From positions 124,001-188,000 of the forward strand of contig NZ_JAEHHL010000002.1 in assembly GCF_016623495.1 (NCBI RefSeq): 64,000 bases of DNA, read 5' to 3'. The notes under the pieces were generated by a model. The model searched no databases. It was not told the origin of the DNA and was given only the letters and a program-made list of their open reading frames with translations. This document shows, one piece after another, positions 26,263-34,798 of this stretch (the stretch's first letter is position 1; the number at the start of each line of letters is the position of its first letter). Source of the DNA: Thermohalobaculum xanthum (lineage in GTDB: Bacteria > Pseudomonadota > Alphaproteobacteria > Rhodobacterales > Rhodobacteraceae). The translations under genes were made by a program, and so were the position numbers.

Positions 26263-28605
26263 TTGACGGACGGGGGCAAGCGCAAGCGGACGAGACGTCC
26301 GGCGCGCACGAGATCGCGTGCCCGGCCGGCGCCCGGCCCCGTTCGGCAGGGCCGCATCGATCCCGGCCCGCGCAGCGGCGACAAGCAAGCCGGGCCCCGC
26401 GCGGAAGAAGACGGCGATCAGTCGTCCGGCGACGCGTCTCCTACCGTTTCGCCGGCTCGTGCGCCAGGCTGCGATCTCGTTCTCGATCTCGGCGCAGATG
26501 CAGTCGCACTGATGCGTCGCGAGCCGCTCGGCTGGCGCGAACTGGCCCGGGCGACGATCGGACCGGACGGCACGGTCAGCGGCGTATCGAGCCTCTTGCG
26601 CGCGGCGGGAGGAGGCCCCGGGAAGGCAAAACCGCGCGTCACGCTCTGGCTCCCGCCCGCACAGGTGCTAATTCGCCATATCGCCCTGCCCGAGGATCCG
26701 GCCGCCCGGCTTACCGAGGCCCGCCAGGACGCGGCGGAGGCGACCGGCCAGCGACCCGGGGATCTTGCGATCGACATCGCTCCCGCGGGGGCTGACGGCG
26801 TTTCGGTCGTCGTGTCCGCATTCGCGCAAAGCTGCCGCGAAGCTTGCGCCTATGCCGAGGGCTGGGGGTTCCACCCGATCGCGGTCTCGACGCATGTCGA
26901 AGCCGCGGCGTTCCCTCCCGAGGGGCCTCTGTTCCTGACGCGGCCCGAGAGCGACGTAGCAGCGGCCGGCAGGCAGGATCCCGAGGACGTCTCGACCGAC
27001 ATGCCGGACGATCCGGCCGAGGTGGCGGCCGTCGCGCACGAGCCAACCATCGCGAGGGCTGAACCCGAGCCCACGACCGATAAGGATGGCGCGCCTAAGG
27101 ATGGCGCGCCCAAGGCAGCCCCAGCTTCTTCGCGTACGAACGCCGTGTCGGGTAAGGCGGAACAGCACGATAACGGGGCGTCGGGCGCGCGCCGGCGGTC
27201 GGGCGCGCTGGTTGTGCTGGCGCTCCTTTCCGGCGCGGTCATCTTCAGCGCGCCGTGGAAAACCGAGGCGCCGGAGCAGCTGGCTACTGCACCGCAGGCG
27301 CCGTCAAGCGCGCAGGACCGGCTCGAGCCGGTGAATGAGCCTCCATCGACATCCGCCGGGGCGGTCCCGCAGGTCGAGACGCCGGAGGACCGGGCATCAA
27401 CGGAAGGCGAGCCGCGAGAGGTCGCGGCGATCGAGAGCGAGGCCGAACCGGCGATCTCGCCCGCAGAACCTGCGCCAGAGCTGCCGCAACCCGCGGAGGC
27501 GGCGTCCCCGGACGATCTGGCTTCCGTGGAAGTGGCGCGTGGATCCCCGCCTCACGCGCTGCCCTTGCCGTCACTGGCCGCACCGCCGCCGAGCACGGCG
27601 CCGTCATCACTGGGGGAGACACCTCTTCCGGCCGAGCCCCCCGCACTGGAGGTCTTCGCGGACCTCCGCACCGCGATCGAGGGCTTGCAGGAGGAAACCG
27701 TCGCCCCGCCCGACGACGCGCAAGACACGGAAGTCAAGAACGGCCGAGGCACGCTCTGGAAACAGGCGCCGGCAGCGCGGAATGGTGAATCGCCGTCGCT
27801 GGCGGCGCGCGCGCTTGCCACGACCGAGGGTTCGACGGACGCTCCCGGGCGCGAGACCGACGCGCCTGCGAGCGACGTGGCGCGTGCCGAGATCGAAGCG
27901 GGCCCGCAGGCCCCGGTCGAGAGCACGGCACCGCGCCGGAGACCGGGAACGGACGATGCGGCCGAGGACGAAGCCCCCGTATCCGAACAGTCGCCTGACG
28001 CGTCGGGGCCCGACAGCGAGGACGTGGCAAGCACGGATGACGACGACACGGTGTCGAGCCTTGCGCCGCCGACGTCGCTCCTTCCCCGCCTCCGGGGCCA
28101 GAAGTCCGATGCGGAGCAACCGGAGCCCGAGAGCGAGGCTGAGACCGCGGCGCAGGATGGCACCGGGTCCGTGCCTGAGGCAGCCGCGCCGGAGGCCGAG
28201 CCGGCAGCCGCAGAAGATGCTGATCCCCCGACGGAGCGGGCGGCGGCGGCAGCGCCACCTCCTCAGGAGCGCCCGGACAACCTTGGCGCCCCCATTCGGC
28301 CATCGCCGCAAACGGGCGGCGCCGTGTCGACGGTACCCGCCCTGCCCCCGATCGGCCGCTCGGCGCCGAAGAAGGTGCAGCGCGCCGCGGTCGAGCAGGG
28401 CATCCCGCTCGACCGGATGGCGCTAATCGGGGTCCTCAATCTCGAAACCGGGCGGCAGGCGCTCTTGCGCCTGCCCAACGGCCGCTACGAGCGCCTGAAG
28501 ATCGGTGACACGGTCGAGGGGTGGCAGGTGAGCACGATCGGCGCGGACACGATGCGCCTCTCGCGCAACGGCGAGGAACGCACCCTGATCCTCGTCAATC
28601 GCTGA
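26263..28605 (+). CDS. GspL/PilM-like to PilP/GspC-like single-pass membrane protein
   Basis: A 780-residue protein with an unusual layout. Residues 1-60 are very basic and Arg-rich. Residues 65-200 look like the cytoplasmic actin-like fold of GspL/PilM (CDLVLDLGADAVALM, then TLWLPPAQVLIRHIALPE). A single helix (GALVVLALLSGAVIFSA) is at about 312-331. Next come some 380 residues rich in Pro, Glu and Ala, likely an extended periplasmic linker. The last 70 residues (ALIGVLNLETGRQALLRLPN, then RYERLKIGDTVEGWQV and TMRLSRNGEERTLIL) fit a PilP/GspC homology-region fold. TTG 26263 is chosen from GGAG at 26251-26254; no good ATG exists nearby. No other secretion or pilus gene is adjacent. The function is unknown. 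Confidence 0.65.
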   Translation: MTDGGKRKRTRRPARTRSRARPAPGPVRQGRIDPGPRSGDKQAGPRAEEDGDQSSGDASPTVSPARAPGCDLVLDLGADAVALMRREPLGWRELARATIGPDGTVSGVSSLLRAAGGGPGKAKPRVTLWLPPAQVLIRHIALPEDPAARLTEARQDAAEATGQRPGDLAIDIAPAGADGVSVVVSAFAQSCREACAYAEGWGFHPIAVSTHVEAAAFPPEGPLFLTRPESDVAAAGRQDPEDVSTDMPDDPAEVAAVAHEPTIARAEPEPTTDKDGAPKDGAPKAAPASSRTNAVSGKAEQHDNGASGARRRSGALVVLALLSGAVIFSAPWKTEAPEQLATAPQAPSSAQDRLEPVNEPPSTSAGAVPQVETPEDRASTEGEPREVAAIESEAEPAISPAEPAPELPQPAEAASPDDLASVEVARGSPPHALPLPSLAAPPPSTAPSSLGETPLPAEPPALEVFADLRTAIEGLQEETVAPPDDAQDTEVKNGRGTLWKQAPAARNGESPSLAARALATTEGSTDAPGRETDAPASDVARAEIEAGPQAPVESTAPRRRPGTDDAAEDEAPVSEQSPDASGPDSEDVASTDDDDTVSSLAPPTSLLPRLRGQKSDAEQPEPESEAETAAQDGTGSVPEAAAPEAEPAAAEDADPPTERAAAAAPPPQERPDNLGAPIRPSPQTGGAVSTVPALPPIGRSAPKKVQRAAVEQGIPLDRMALIGVLNLETGRQALLRLPNGRYERLKIGDTVEGWQVSTIGADTMRLSRNGEERTLILVNR

Positions 28606-29422
28606 GGACCCGGCGAGCCCCACGGCGCAAGGCGGCGGGCAGCACGTCTTCGCTTGGCCACCAGCCGGTTTCGAGGCATCGATCGTAACCCTGAGTGAGG
28701 CCCGCGGCGTGCATCGCTGCCTGTGCGCCAGGCCAGTCGTAATCGAAACGGATGATCCTGGGCGCGCCTGCCTCGATCACGGCGTAGGAGACCCGGGCAT
28801 CCCCGTCATTTGGCGGCATTCCCAGCGCGCCCGTGTTGAGCCAGAGCCGGCCGTCGATCTCGCGTGTGAAAGGAAGCCCGCAGTGGCCCGCCAGGACGGC
28901 GTCCACCCGTCCCGCCGCGCGCTCGAGCAGCGCGATCTCGTCGCGAAGCATGGCATCCGGGTCGACCGGCCAGAGATAGCGGTTCACGGCGCTCGCGCCG
29001 CCATGGAGCACGCCCCACCGGCGGCCATGCGCGCGGAATACGGCAAGGCGCGGAAGACCGCGCATCCAGGCGCGCGCCGCGTCGTCGACCTCGGACGCTG
29101 CATGGGAGAACCACGCGCCCGACGCAAGGTCGCACGCCGTGCCAGGGACAAAGCCGCAACCGCAATCATCGCCTCCTGCCCCCAGGCTCTCCTCGCAGTT
29201 GCCGGCAATCGAGTGCATCCCGGCTCCGCGCAGGAGCGCGAGGGTCCGCATCGGCTCGGCGCAGTAGGCGCAATGATCCCCGGTCGACACCATCGGCAAG
29301 CCGGCGAGGCCGCGCAGCGCCAGATCCGCCAGCATCCCCGAGACGGCATGAGCGTTCGACACGGCTCCGCCAAAGGCCACGACATCGCCCGGGAAGGCCC
29401 CGAAGTCGACAACAGCGTCCAT
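28595..29422 (-). CDS. Metallophosphoesterase-fold protein with degenerate first metal motif
   Basis: A 275-residue calcineurin-like phosphoesterase-fold protein. Motif II is intact (STGDHCAYCAEP), motif III reads AGNCEESL instead of GNHE, and the final motif is AGHCGLPF instead of GHTHxPF. The first motif, normally DxHxN, is GGAVSN, so both initial metal ligands are missing. The same departure is, from memory, common to a Rhodobacterales subfamily with the GDDCGCGF cysteine cluster, so it is probably real rather than an error. AGGTGGG precedes ATG 29422. The 3' end overlaps the convergent large gene by 11 bases. Confidence 0.75.
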   Translation of the reverse strand: MDAVVDFGAFPGDVVAFGGAVSNAHAVSGMLADLALRGLAGLPMVSTGDHCAYCAEPMRTLALLRGAGMHSIAGNCEESLGAGGDDCGCGFVPGTACDLASGAWFSHAASEVDDAARAWMRGLPRLAVFRAHGRRWGVLHGGASAVNRYLWPVDPDAMLRDEIALLERAAGRVDAVLAGHCGLPFTREIDGRLWLNTGALGMPPNDGDARVSYAVIEAGAPRIIRFDYDWPGAQAAMHAAGLTQGYDRCLETGWWPSEDVLPAALRRGARRVLSD

Positions 29423-29497
29423 CACCCACCTTGTTCCTTCCCAGCGGCACGCCCATAACTGTTCGCAGAACACGTCTGTAGTGCAAGGACCGCCCTG

Positions 29498-30832
29498 ATG
29501 GACCCCGCAATCCTCTGGACGAGCGGCATCATTCTGGTGCTGCTCGGCCTTTCGGCCTTCTTCTCGGGCAGCGAGACCGCGCTGACCGCAACAAATCGCG
29601 CGACCATGCATGCGCTGGCGGCGCAGGGAACGCGCGGTGCAGACACCGCGCTGCGGCTGACCGAGGACAACGAACGGCTCATCGGCTCGATCCTGCTTGG
29701 CAACAACCTGGTGAACATCCTCGCCGCCTCGTTGGCGACGTCGATCTTCACGGCGCTGTTCGGCGAGGCCGGCGTGGCCTGGGCAACGCTGGTGATGACC
29801 TTCCTCGTGCTCGTCTTTGCCGAGGTTCTGCCGAAGACCTACGCCATCAGCGGCCCCGAGCGCGCGGCGGTCAAGGTCGCACCGATCATCGCGGTCTTCG
29901 TCCGGGTCTTTGCGCCGGTGGTCGGATTCATTCGGCTACTGGTGCGTGGCGCGCTCGCCGTGATGGGTGTCAAGACCGATCCCGACGCACATTTCCTTGC
30001 GCCATACGAGGTGATCCGCGGCACCATTGCGCTGCATGCGAGCGAGGGCGGCGTGGACAAGGCCGAGCGCGACCGGCTTCTCGCAGCCCTCGACCTGCGC
30101 GACCGCGAGGTCGCCGAAGTCATGCGCCACCGCCGCGACATCTCGTCGATTTCGGCCGACTGCTCGGCCGAAGAAATCGTCGAGTTTTGCCTCGGCTCGT
30201 CGCATACGCGAATTCCCCTCTGGCGGAGCGAACCCGAGAACATCGTCGGCGTCCTGCATGCCAAGGACCTGCTGCGGGCGCTGAACCGTCAGATCCGCGC
30301 CAAGGGGACCATGGCCGACGCGCTCGCGACGCTGGACGTCATGGCGGTGGCGATGAAGCCGTGGTTCGTGCCGGATACCCGCCCGCTCGACGACCAGCTG
30401 CGCGCCTTCCTCAAGCGCAAGTCGCATTTCGCCCTGGTGGTCGATGAATATGGCGTGCTGCAGGGCCTGATCACGCTCGAGGACATTCTCGAGGAAATCG
30501 TTGGCGATATTGCCGACGAGCACGACATCGAGCGCGAGGGCATCAGCCGCAATCCGGATGGCTCGTTCATTGTCCAGGGCTCGATGACGATCCGCGACCT
30601 CAACCGCGCCTGCGAGTGGTCCTTGCCCGACGACGAGGCCACCACGATCGCGGGCCTGCTGATCCACGAGGCGCAGACAATCCCGACCGAGGGACAGGTC
30701 TTCGCCTTCCATGGCATGCGCTTCGAGGTGCTCGAGCGCCATCGCAACCAGATCACCCGGCTCAAGCTGAGGGCACTGAAAGCGGGCGCACGCGACAGCG
30801 ACGAGGGCGCCTCGGGCGCGCCACACGCGTAA
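29498..30832 (+). CDS. HlyC/CorC (CNNM-type) transporter
   Basis: A 444-residue inner-membrane protein: an N-terminal DUF21/CNNM domain (SGIILVLLGLSAFFSGSETALTA and two further helices), a CBS pair in the middle (MRHRRDISSISADCSAEEI, and LKRKSHFALVVDEYGVLQGLITLEDILEEIVGD), then a CorC/HlyC C-terminal domain. Relatives handle magnesium or cobalt efflux. The common name haemolysin is historical. ATG 29498 opens the first helix. Confidence 0.9.
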   Translation: MDPAILWTSGIILVLLGLSAFFSGSETALTATNRATMHALAAQGTRGADTALRLTEDNERLIGSILLGNNLVNILAASLATSIFTALFGEAGVAWATLVMTFLVLVFAEVLPKTYAISGPERAAVKVAPIIAVFVRVFAPVVGFIRLLVRGALAVMGVKTDPDAHFLAPYEVIRGTIALHASEGGVDKAERDRLLAALDLRDREVAEVMRHRRDISSISADCSAEEIVEFCLGSSHTRIPLWRSEPENIVGVLHAKDLLRALNRQIRAKGTMADALATLDVMAVAMKPWFVPDTRPLDDQLRAFLKRKSHFALVVDEYGVLQGLITLEDILEEIVGDIADEHDIEREGISRNPDGSFIVQGSMTIRDLNRACEWSLPDDEATTIAGLLIHEAQTIPTEGQVFAFHGMRFEVLERHRNQITRLKLRALKAGARDSDEGASGAPHA

Positions 30833-30941
30833 CGGCAGCGTCGACGCCCCAAGTGAACGAAGACGCCTCGGCCAAAAACCGGAACGTCCTTGTCATCCTT
30901 GCCGATCTCGGCACCTATGTCCCGCAGACGGATCCGAAACA

Positions 30942-30967
30942 GCCCTGCGCCAGGCGAGGCGCAGGGC
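30942..30967 (+). terminator. Hairpin between the CorC and oxidoreductase genes
   Basis: A perfect 10-bp stem GCCCTGCGCC/GGCGCAGGGC with loop AGGCGA. There is no T-tract; it may end or attenuate read-through 19 bases before the next ATG. Confidence 0.4.
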
Positions 30968-30985
30968 ACACAACAGGGGGACACG

Positions 30986-31966
30986 ATGCGCGCCATCATC
31001 TATCGCCGGTTCGGCCCGGCGGACGAGGTTCTCGAACTCGTGGACCTGCCGACGCCCGAGCCTGCCGCCGGCGAAGTGCTTGTCGCGCTCCGTGCCTCGG
31101 GCGTGAACCCGTCTGACGTGAAGCTTCGTGCCGGTGCGCGGCCCGGTGCAACGATGGACTGGGAGTTCATCGTGCCGCATTCCGACGGTGCCGGCGAGAT
31201 CGTCGCCGTTGGGGACGGCGTCTCTGCAAGCCGGGTGGGCGAGCGGGTCTGGATCTGGAACGGCCAGTGGCGACGCCAGATGGGCACCGGTGCCGAGATG
31301 GTCGCGCTTCCCGCGGATCAGGTCGTTCGCTTGCCCGATGGAACCGGCTTCCTCGAAGGGGCCTGTCTCGGCATCCCGGCCATGACGGCCTGGGCCACGG
31401 TGCTTGGTGACGGACCGGTCGAGGGAAAGACGGTCCTGGTTACAGGGGGAGCCGGCACCGTCGGGCGCTATGCGATCCAGATCGCGCGTCTTGCCGGCGC
31501 GCGGGTGATCACGACTGTCTCGGGGCCCGAGAAGGCTGCCCATGCCGGACCGGCGGATCACGTGATCAACTATCGCGAGGAAGACGTGGCCGCGCGCGTC
31601 CTGGACCTGACCGGTGGCCGCGGCGCGGACCGGATTGTCGAGGTCGACTTCGGTGCCAATCTCGATGCAACCGTCCGGATGATTGCTGAGGGCGGCACTA
31701 TTGCGACCTACGCCTCGGCCGGGAGGATGACACCCGAGCTCCCATTCTACCCGCTGATGTTCCGAAACGTGCGGGTATGGATGGCGCTGATCTACCTCCT
31801 CGACCCGGAGACCCGTCGCCGCGGCGAGGCCGATCTGTCCCGGTGGATGGAGCGAGGCGACCTCGACCATGCGGTCGCCGAGGTTCACGCCTTGAGTGAG
31901 ACTGCTGCCGCCCATCGGGCGGTCGAGGCGGGCGGAAAGCTGGGCTCGGTGGTCATTGAACTCTGA
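30986..31966 (+). CDS. NADPH:quinone reductase-like zinc-free MDR oxidoreductase
   Basis: A 326-residue medium-chain dehydrogenase/reductase of the quinone oxidoreductase branch. The catalytic-domain opening (MRAIIYRRFGPADEVLELVDLP) and ASGVNPSDVKLR loop lack zinc-binding cysteines. The nucleotide-binding motif is VLVTGGAGTVGRYAIQIARLAGARV, with a single Gly-rich AxxGxxG-type variant. The substrate is probably a quinone or enone. ATG 30986 is chosen for the canonical MRA start. Confidence 0.88.
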   Translation: MRAIIYRRFGPADEVLELVDLPTPEPAAGEVLVALRASGVNPSDVKLRAGARPGATMDWEFIVPHSDGAGEIVAVGDGVSASRVGERVWIWNGQWRRQMGTGAEMVALPADQVVRLPDGTGFLEGACLGIPAMTAWATVLGDGPVEGKTVLVTGGAGTVGRYAIQIARLAGARVITTVSGPEKAAHAGPADHVINYREEDVAARVLDLTGGRGADRIVEVDFGANLDATVRMIAEGGTIATYASAGRMTPELPFYPLMFRNVRVWMALIYLLDPETRRRGEADLSRWMERGDLDHAVAEVHALSETAAAHRAVEAGGKLGSVVIEL

Positions 31967-31970
31967 AGCA

Positions 31971-32000
31971 CGAACCGCACGCCATCCGGCGCGCGGTTCG
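31971..32000. terminator. Shared hairpin terminator between convergent genes
   Basis: CGAACCGC (31971-31978) pairs with GCGGTTCG (31993-32000), extended by CGCC/GGCG inside. It lies between the oxidoreductase stop (31966) and the DUF1127 stop (32009). The T-tract is weak. Confidence 0.5.
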
Positions 32001-32008
32001 CAGTGCCG

Positions 32009-32227
32009 TCAGCTGTAGTGGCGCTCCATCACGGCGCGTGCGATGTCGGCCCGGTGAAGGCCACGCTGCGCAAGGCTCGCGTCGGTCATCGAGTTCAAGC
32101 GCTCGAAATCCTGCGTGGCAGCCTGCGCGCGCCGCACGGCTTCGAAGAACTTGGCGATCGACTTGAAGGGGCTGGCAAGAGCCGACAGGCTCAGGCCATG
32201 GCTGGAGGTCATGCTGCTCGCGGTCAT
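32009..32227 (-). CDS. DUF1127 domain protein
   Basis: A 72-residue small basic protein. The C-terminal DUF1127 block reads FERLNSMTDASLAQRGLHRADIARAVMERH, with the expected RGLxRxDI core. Alphaproteobacterial DUF1127 proteins include the RNA-binding CcaF1 of Rhodobacter and stress- or phosphate-linked small proteins. AGGAGA precedes ATG 32227. A GntR-like palindrome lies about 45 bases upstream. No CCUCCUCCC-type sRNA repeats follow the gene, in contrast to the ccaF1 locus. Confidence 0.85.
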   Translation of the reverse strand: MTASSMTSSHGLSLSALASPFKSIAKFFEAVRRAQAATQDFERLNSMTDASLAQRGLHRADIARAVMERHYS

Positions 32228-32270
32228 CGCTCTCTCCTGCAGGTGCGAAATTATTGCTGCATCCGCTAAT

Positions 32271-32280
32271 TGGTATACCA
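32271..32280. promoter_or_regulatory. TGGTATACCA palindrome upstream of the DUF1127 gene
   Basis: A perfect 10-bp palindrome of the type bound by GntR regulators of the FCD (FadR) subfamily (TnGTnnACnA). It lies in the promoter region of the DUF1127 gene. No GntR gene is in the window. Confidence 0.4.
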
Positions 32281-32477
32281 GAGCGATCCGCGCAAGCGAT
32301 ACGATCGCATGGCGGCCTTGCGGGAATTGCAACCTACTGGGAATAAATGCCTAACTATCGATCAGCACGGGCCGCGCAAATTGGCATCATGGCACAATCC
32401 TGCGCGGCGCACGGCGAACTCGAAAGAAAATTGTGCGACGCACCAAACACCGAGTTGCCTCGCCCGCGACAACGGGG

Positions 32478-33104
32478 TCACGGCATCGGAATCGGCCCCG
32501 CGTCCTTGGGCACGGCGTAGCCGCGGGCCACGGCAGGTCGCTCCGCGATCCGGCGATACCAGTCGCGGACACTTGGGAACTCGCCGAGATCGATCCCCTG
32601 CCACTCGAAGCGCGAAATCCAGGGCCAGGCAGCGATGTCGGCAATGGAGTAGTCGTCGGCGATGAAGTCCCGCCCCGAGAGCCGGCGATCCAGAACCCCG
32701 TAGAGCCGGCGTGTCTCGGCGCCGTACCGCTCTTCGGCATAGGGCGCCTTGCCCGGGTTGAACTTGAGGAAATGATGCGCCTGGCCGGCCATCGGCCCCA
32801 ACCCGCCCATCTGCCACATCAGCCACTCGATCGCGCGCCAGCGCTGAGCGCCCTCGCCGATGAAGCGGCCATGCTTCTCGGCAAGATAAAGGAGGATGGC
32901 GCCGGACTCCATCAGCGTCTGTCCGGTTTCGTGATCAAAGAGCGCCGGGATCCTGTTGTTCGGGCTGATCATCAGGAACGAAGGCTGGAACTGCTCGTCC
33001 TTGGTGATGTCAATCGGCTTGACGTTGTAGGGAACGCCCAGTTCCTCGAGCATGATTGAGACCTTCCGACCGTTCGGCGTGGTCCAGGTGTAGAGGTCGA
33101 TCAT
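32478..33104 (-). CDS. Glutathione S-transferase, YfcG/Ure2-like
   Basis: A 208-residue GST of the nu/YfcG type. The N-terminal block IDLYTWTTPNGRKVSIMLEELGVPYNV is characteristic, with TPN at the glutathione site; NNRIPALFD supplies the cis-proline and MESGAILLYLAEK the gamma-glutamyl contact. YfcG reduces disulfides using glutathione. It lies 22 bases downstream of the SDR gene on the same strand, possibly in one transcript. Confidence 0.9.
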   Translation of the reverse strand: MIDLYTWTTPNGRKVSIMLEELGVPYNVKPIDITKDEQFQPSFLMISPNNRIPALFDHETGQTLMESGAILLYLAEKHGRFIGEGAQRWRAIEWLMWQMGGLGPMAGQAHHFLKFNPGKAPYAEERYGAETRRLYGVLDRRLSGRDFIADDYSIADIAAWPWISRFEWQGIDLGEFPSVRDWYRRIAERPAVARGYAVPKDAGPIPMP

Positions 33105-33126
33105 GATTCCCCCCGAAACGCGTTAC

Positions 33127-33870
33127 TCAGACGTGCTGTCCACCATTGATCTCGATCTCGACACCCGTGACGTATGAGGACTCGGGCGTGCAAAGGTAAT
33201 AAATCGTCCGGGCGACCTCTTCGGGCTTGCCAAGGCGGCGGAGCGGCAGTGTCTCGGCCAGCTTCGCCGTGCCGGGGCTCAGGATCGCCGTCTCGATCTC
33301 GCCCGGCGCAATCGCGTTCACGCGGATCCCGTGGGGGCCGTAGTCATGCGCCATCTCGCGCGTCAGCGCGGCCAGCGCCGCCTTCGACGTCGCGTAGGCC
33401 GCCCCCGCAAAGGGATGCACGCGGCTGCCCGCGATCGAGGTCACGTTGACGATGGCACCCTGAGCGGCCTTGAGCTCATCGAACAGACCGCGCGCCAGTA
33501 CGACTGACGCAAAGAAGTTGACGTGAAAGACGTGGCCCCAGGTCCGCAGGTCGGTCGTGATCGTGTCGAGGCGCTCGCCTTCGGGTCCCTTGGGCGAGAT
33601 GCCGGCATTGTTCACCAAGGCGTGAAGCTTGCCATCCGTGAGCCTGCTCTTGATCTCGGCCACGGCATCGATGGTCGAGTTCGGATCGCTGAGATCGACC
33701 TCGATGTGATCGTCCTCGCCCGCCGACCAAGGACACTCCTCGGGAAAGGGGTGCCTCGAGCAGGTGATCACCCGCCAGCCGGCCGACGAGAAGCGCTTTA
33801 CCGTTGCATGCCCGATGCCGCGGCTCGCGCCGGTCAGGAGCAGCGTCTTGCGTTCGCGGTTGTCAGGCAT
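33127..33870 (-). CDS. SDR family oxidoreductase
   Basis: A 247-residue classical short-chain dehydrogenase. It has TGASRGIG for cofactor binding, NNAG after the fourth strand, a catalytic Ser in NVTSIAGS and the YxxxK pair in YATSK. VNAIAPGEIET follows as usual. Cofactor preference is probably NADP (arginine in the first Gly-rich loop). The substrate is unknown. ATG 33870 lies upstream of the GST gene. Confidence 0.9.
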   Translation of the reverse strand: MPDNRERKTLLLTGASRGIGHATVKRFSSAGWRVITCSRHPFPEECPWSAGEDDHIEVDLSDPNSTIDAVAEIKSRLTDGKLHALVNNAGISPKGPEGERLDTITTDLRTWGHVFHVNFFASVVLARGLFDELKAAQGAIVNVTSIAGSRVHPFAGAAYATSKAALAALTREMAHDYGPHGIRVNAIAPGEIETAILSPGTAKLAETLPLRRLGKPEEVARTIYYLCTPESSYVTGVEIEINGGQHV

Positions 33871-34010
33871 TGCATCTCACGTCAGCGCTGCTGAATCGGA
33901 CCAGCCGATACCGGGGCCATCTGATCCGGGAACCGCAGCAGGATCAAGCCCGCGATCCCCGCATTGCGGCCGCGTTCAGGCGAGGTGGAACGGCACGGCC
34001 CTGACGCCTC

Positions 34011-34649
34011 TCAGGGATTGAGACGCTGCACCGTCCACGCCGTGGCATCGGTCCGCATGCGTGTCCAGCGGAACCGGTCATGCAGCCGGAAATCACCGTT
34101 CGCCCAGAACTCGATCTCGAGCGGCCGGATGCGATAGCCGTTCCAGTGTGGCGGCCGCGGTGGCTTGACCGGGTGTCGGGCGGCAATCTTGGCGACCTCG
34201 GCCATCAGCGCACGGCGGCTTGCCAGCGGCCGTGACTGCCGGCTTGCCCAGGCGCCGATGCGGCTCTGGTATGCGCGCGAGTTGTAATAGGCGTCAGCCT
34301 GCTGCGGGCTCACCGCCTCGACCGGGCCGCGCAGGCGGATCTGGCGGCGAAGCGATTTCCAGTGCAGCACCATCGCCGCCTGCGGGTTCGCCTTGAGCTC
34401 GGATCCCTTCGCGCTCTCGGTGTTCGTGTAGAAGACGAAGCCGCCGCGGGTCTGGTTCGGCTCGATCTCCTTGAGAAGGACCATGCGCACGTTCGGAAGG
34501 CCGCGCGCATCCGCGGTGGCGAGCGCAACCGCGTTCGCGTCCTCGGGCTCCGAGGCCTCGGCTTCGGTCAGCCAGGCCTGCGCCAGCGCATAGGGATCCT
34601 CGCCCGCGAAAATCCCGGACAGCCTGCCACCCGTAGAAAGCTCAACCAT
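34011..34649 (-). CDS. pdxH: Pyridoxamine 5'-phosphate oxidase
   Basis: A 212-residue FMN-dependent oxidase making pyridoxal 5'-phosphate. Family blocks are [45 protein letters not shown] and the C-terminal [10 protein letters not shown] with RLHDR. ATG 34649 (MVELSTGG) is chosen with GGAGAG upstream; an earlier frame start adds a low-quality 30-residue segment. It is divergent from fabI. Confidence 0.93.
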   Translation of the reverse strand: MVELSTGGRLSGIFAGEDPYALAQAWLTEAEASEPEDANAVALATADARGLPNVRMVLLKEIEPNQTRGGFVFYTNTESAKGSELKANPQAAMVLHWKSLRRQIRLRGPVEAVSPQQADAYYNSRAYQSRIGAWASRQSRPLASRRALMAEVAKIAARHPVKPPRPPHWNGYRIRPLEIEFWANGDFRLHDRFRWTRMRTDATAWTVQRLNP

Positions 34650-34798
34650 CGCAACTCTCCGCACGCTTCTCCCGGCCCGCATTCCTAGCGCGCCGCCGGG
34701 CCACGCGGAACCCCCGGACGCTCGGTCCGACTTGCCCACCCGTTGTTTTTGCCCTAAGCCCGCGGCACGGTGGGCCGGGCTGAGACGAGAGAGAGATC

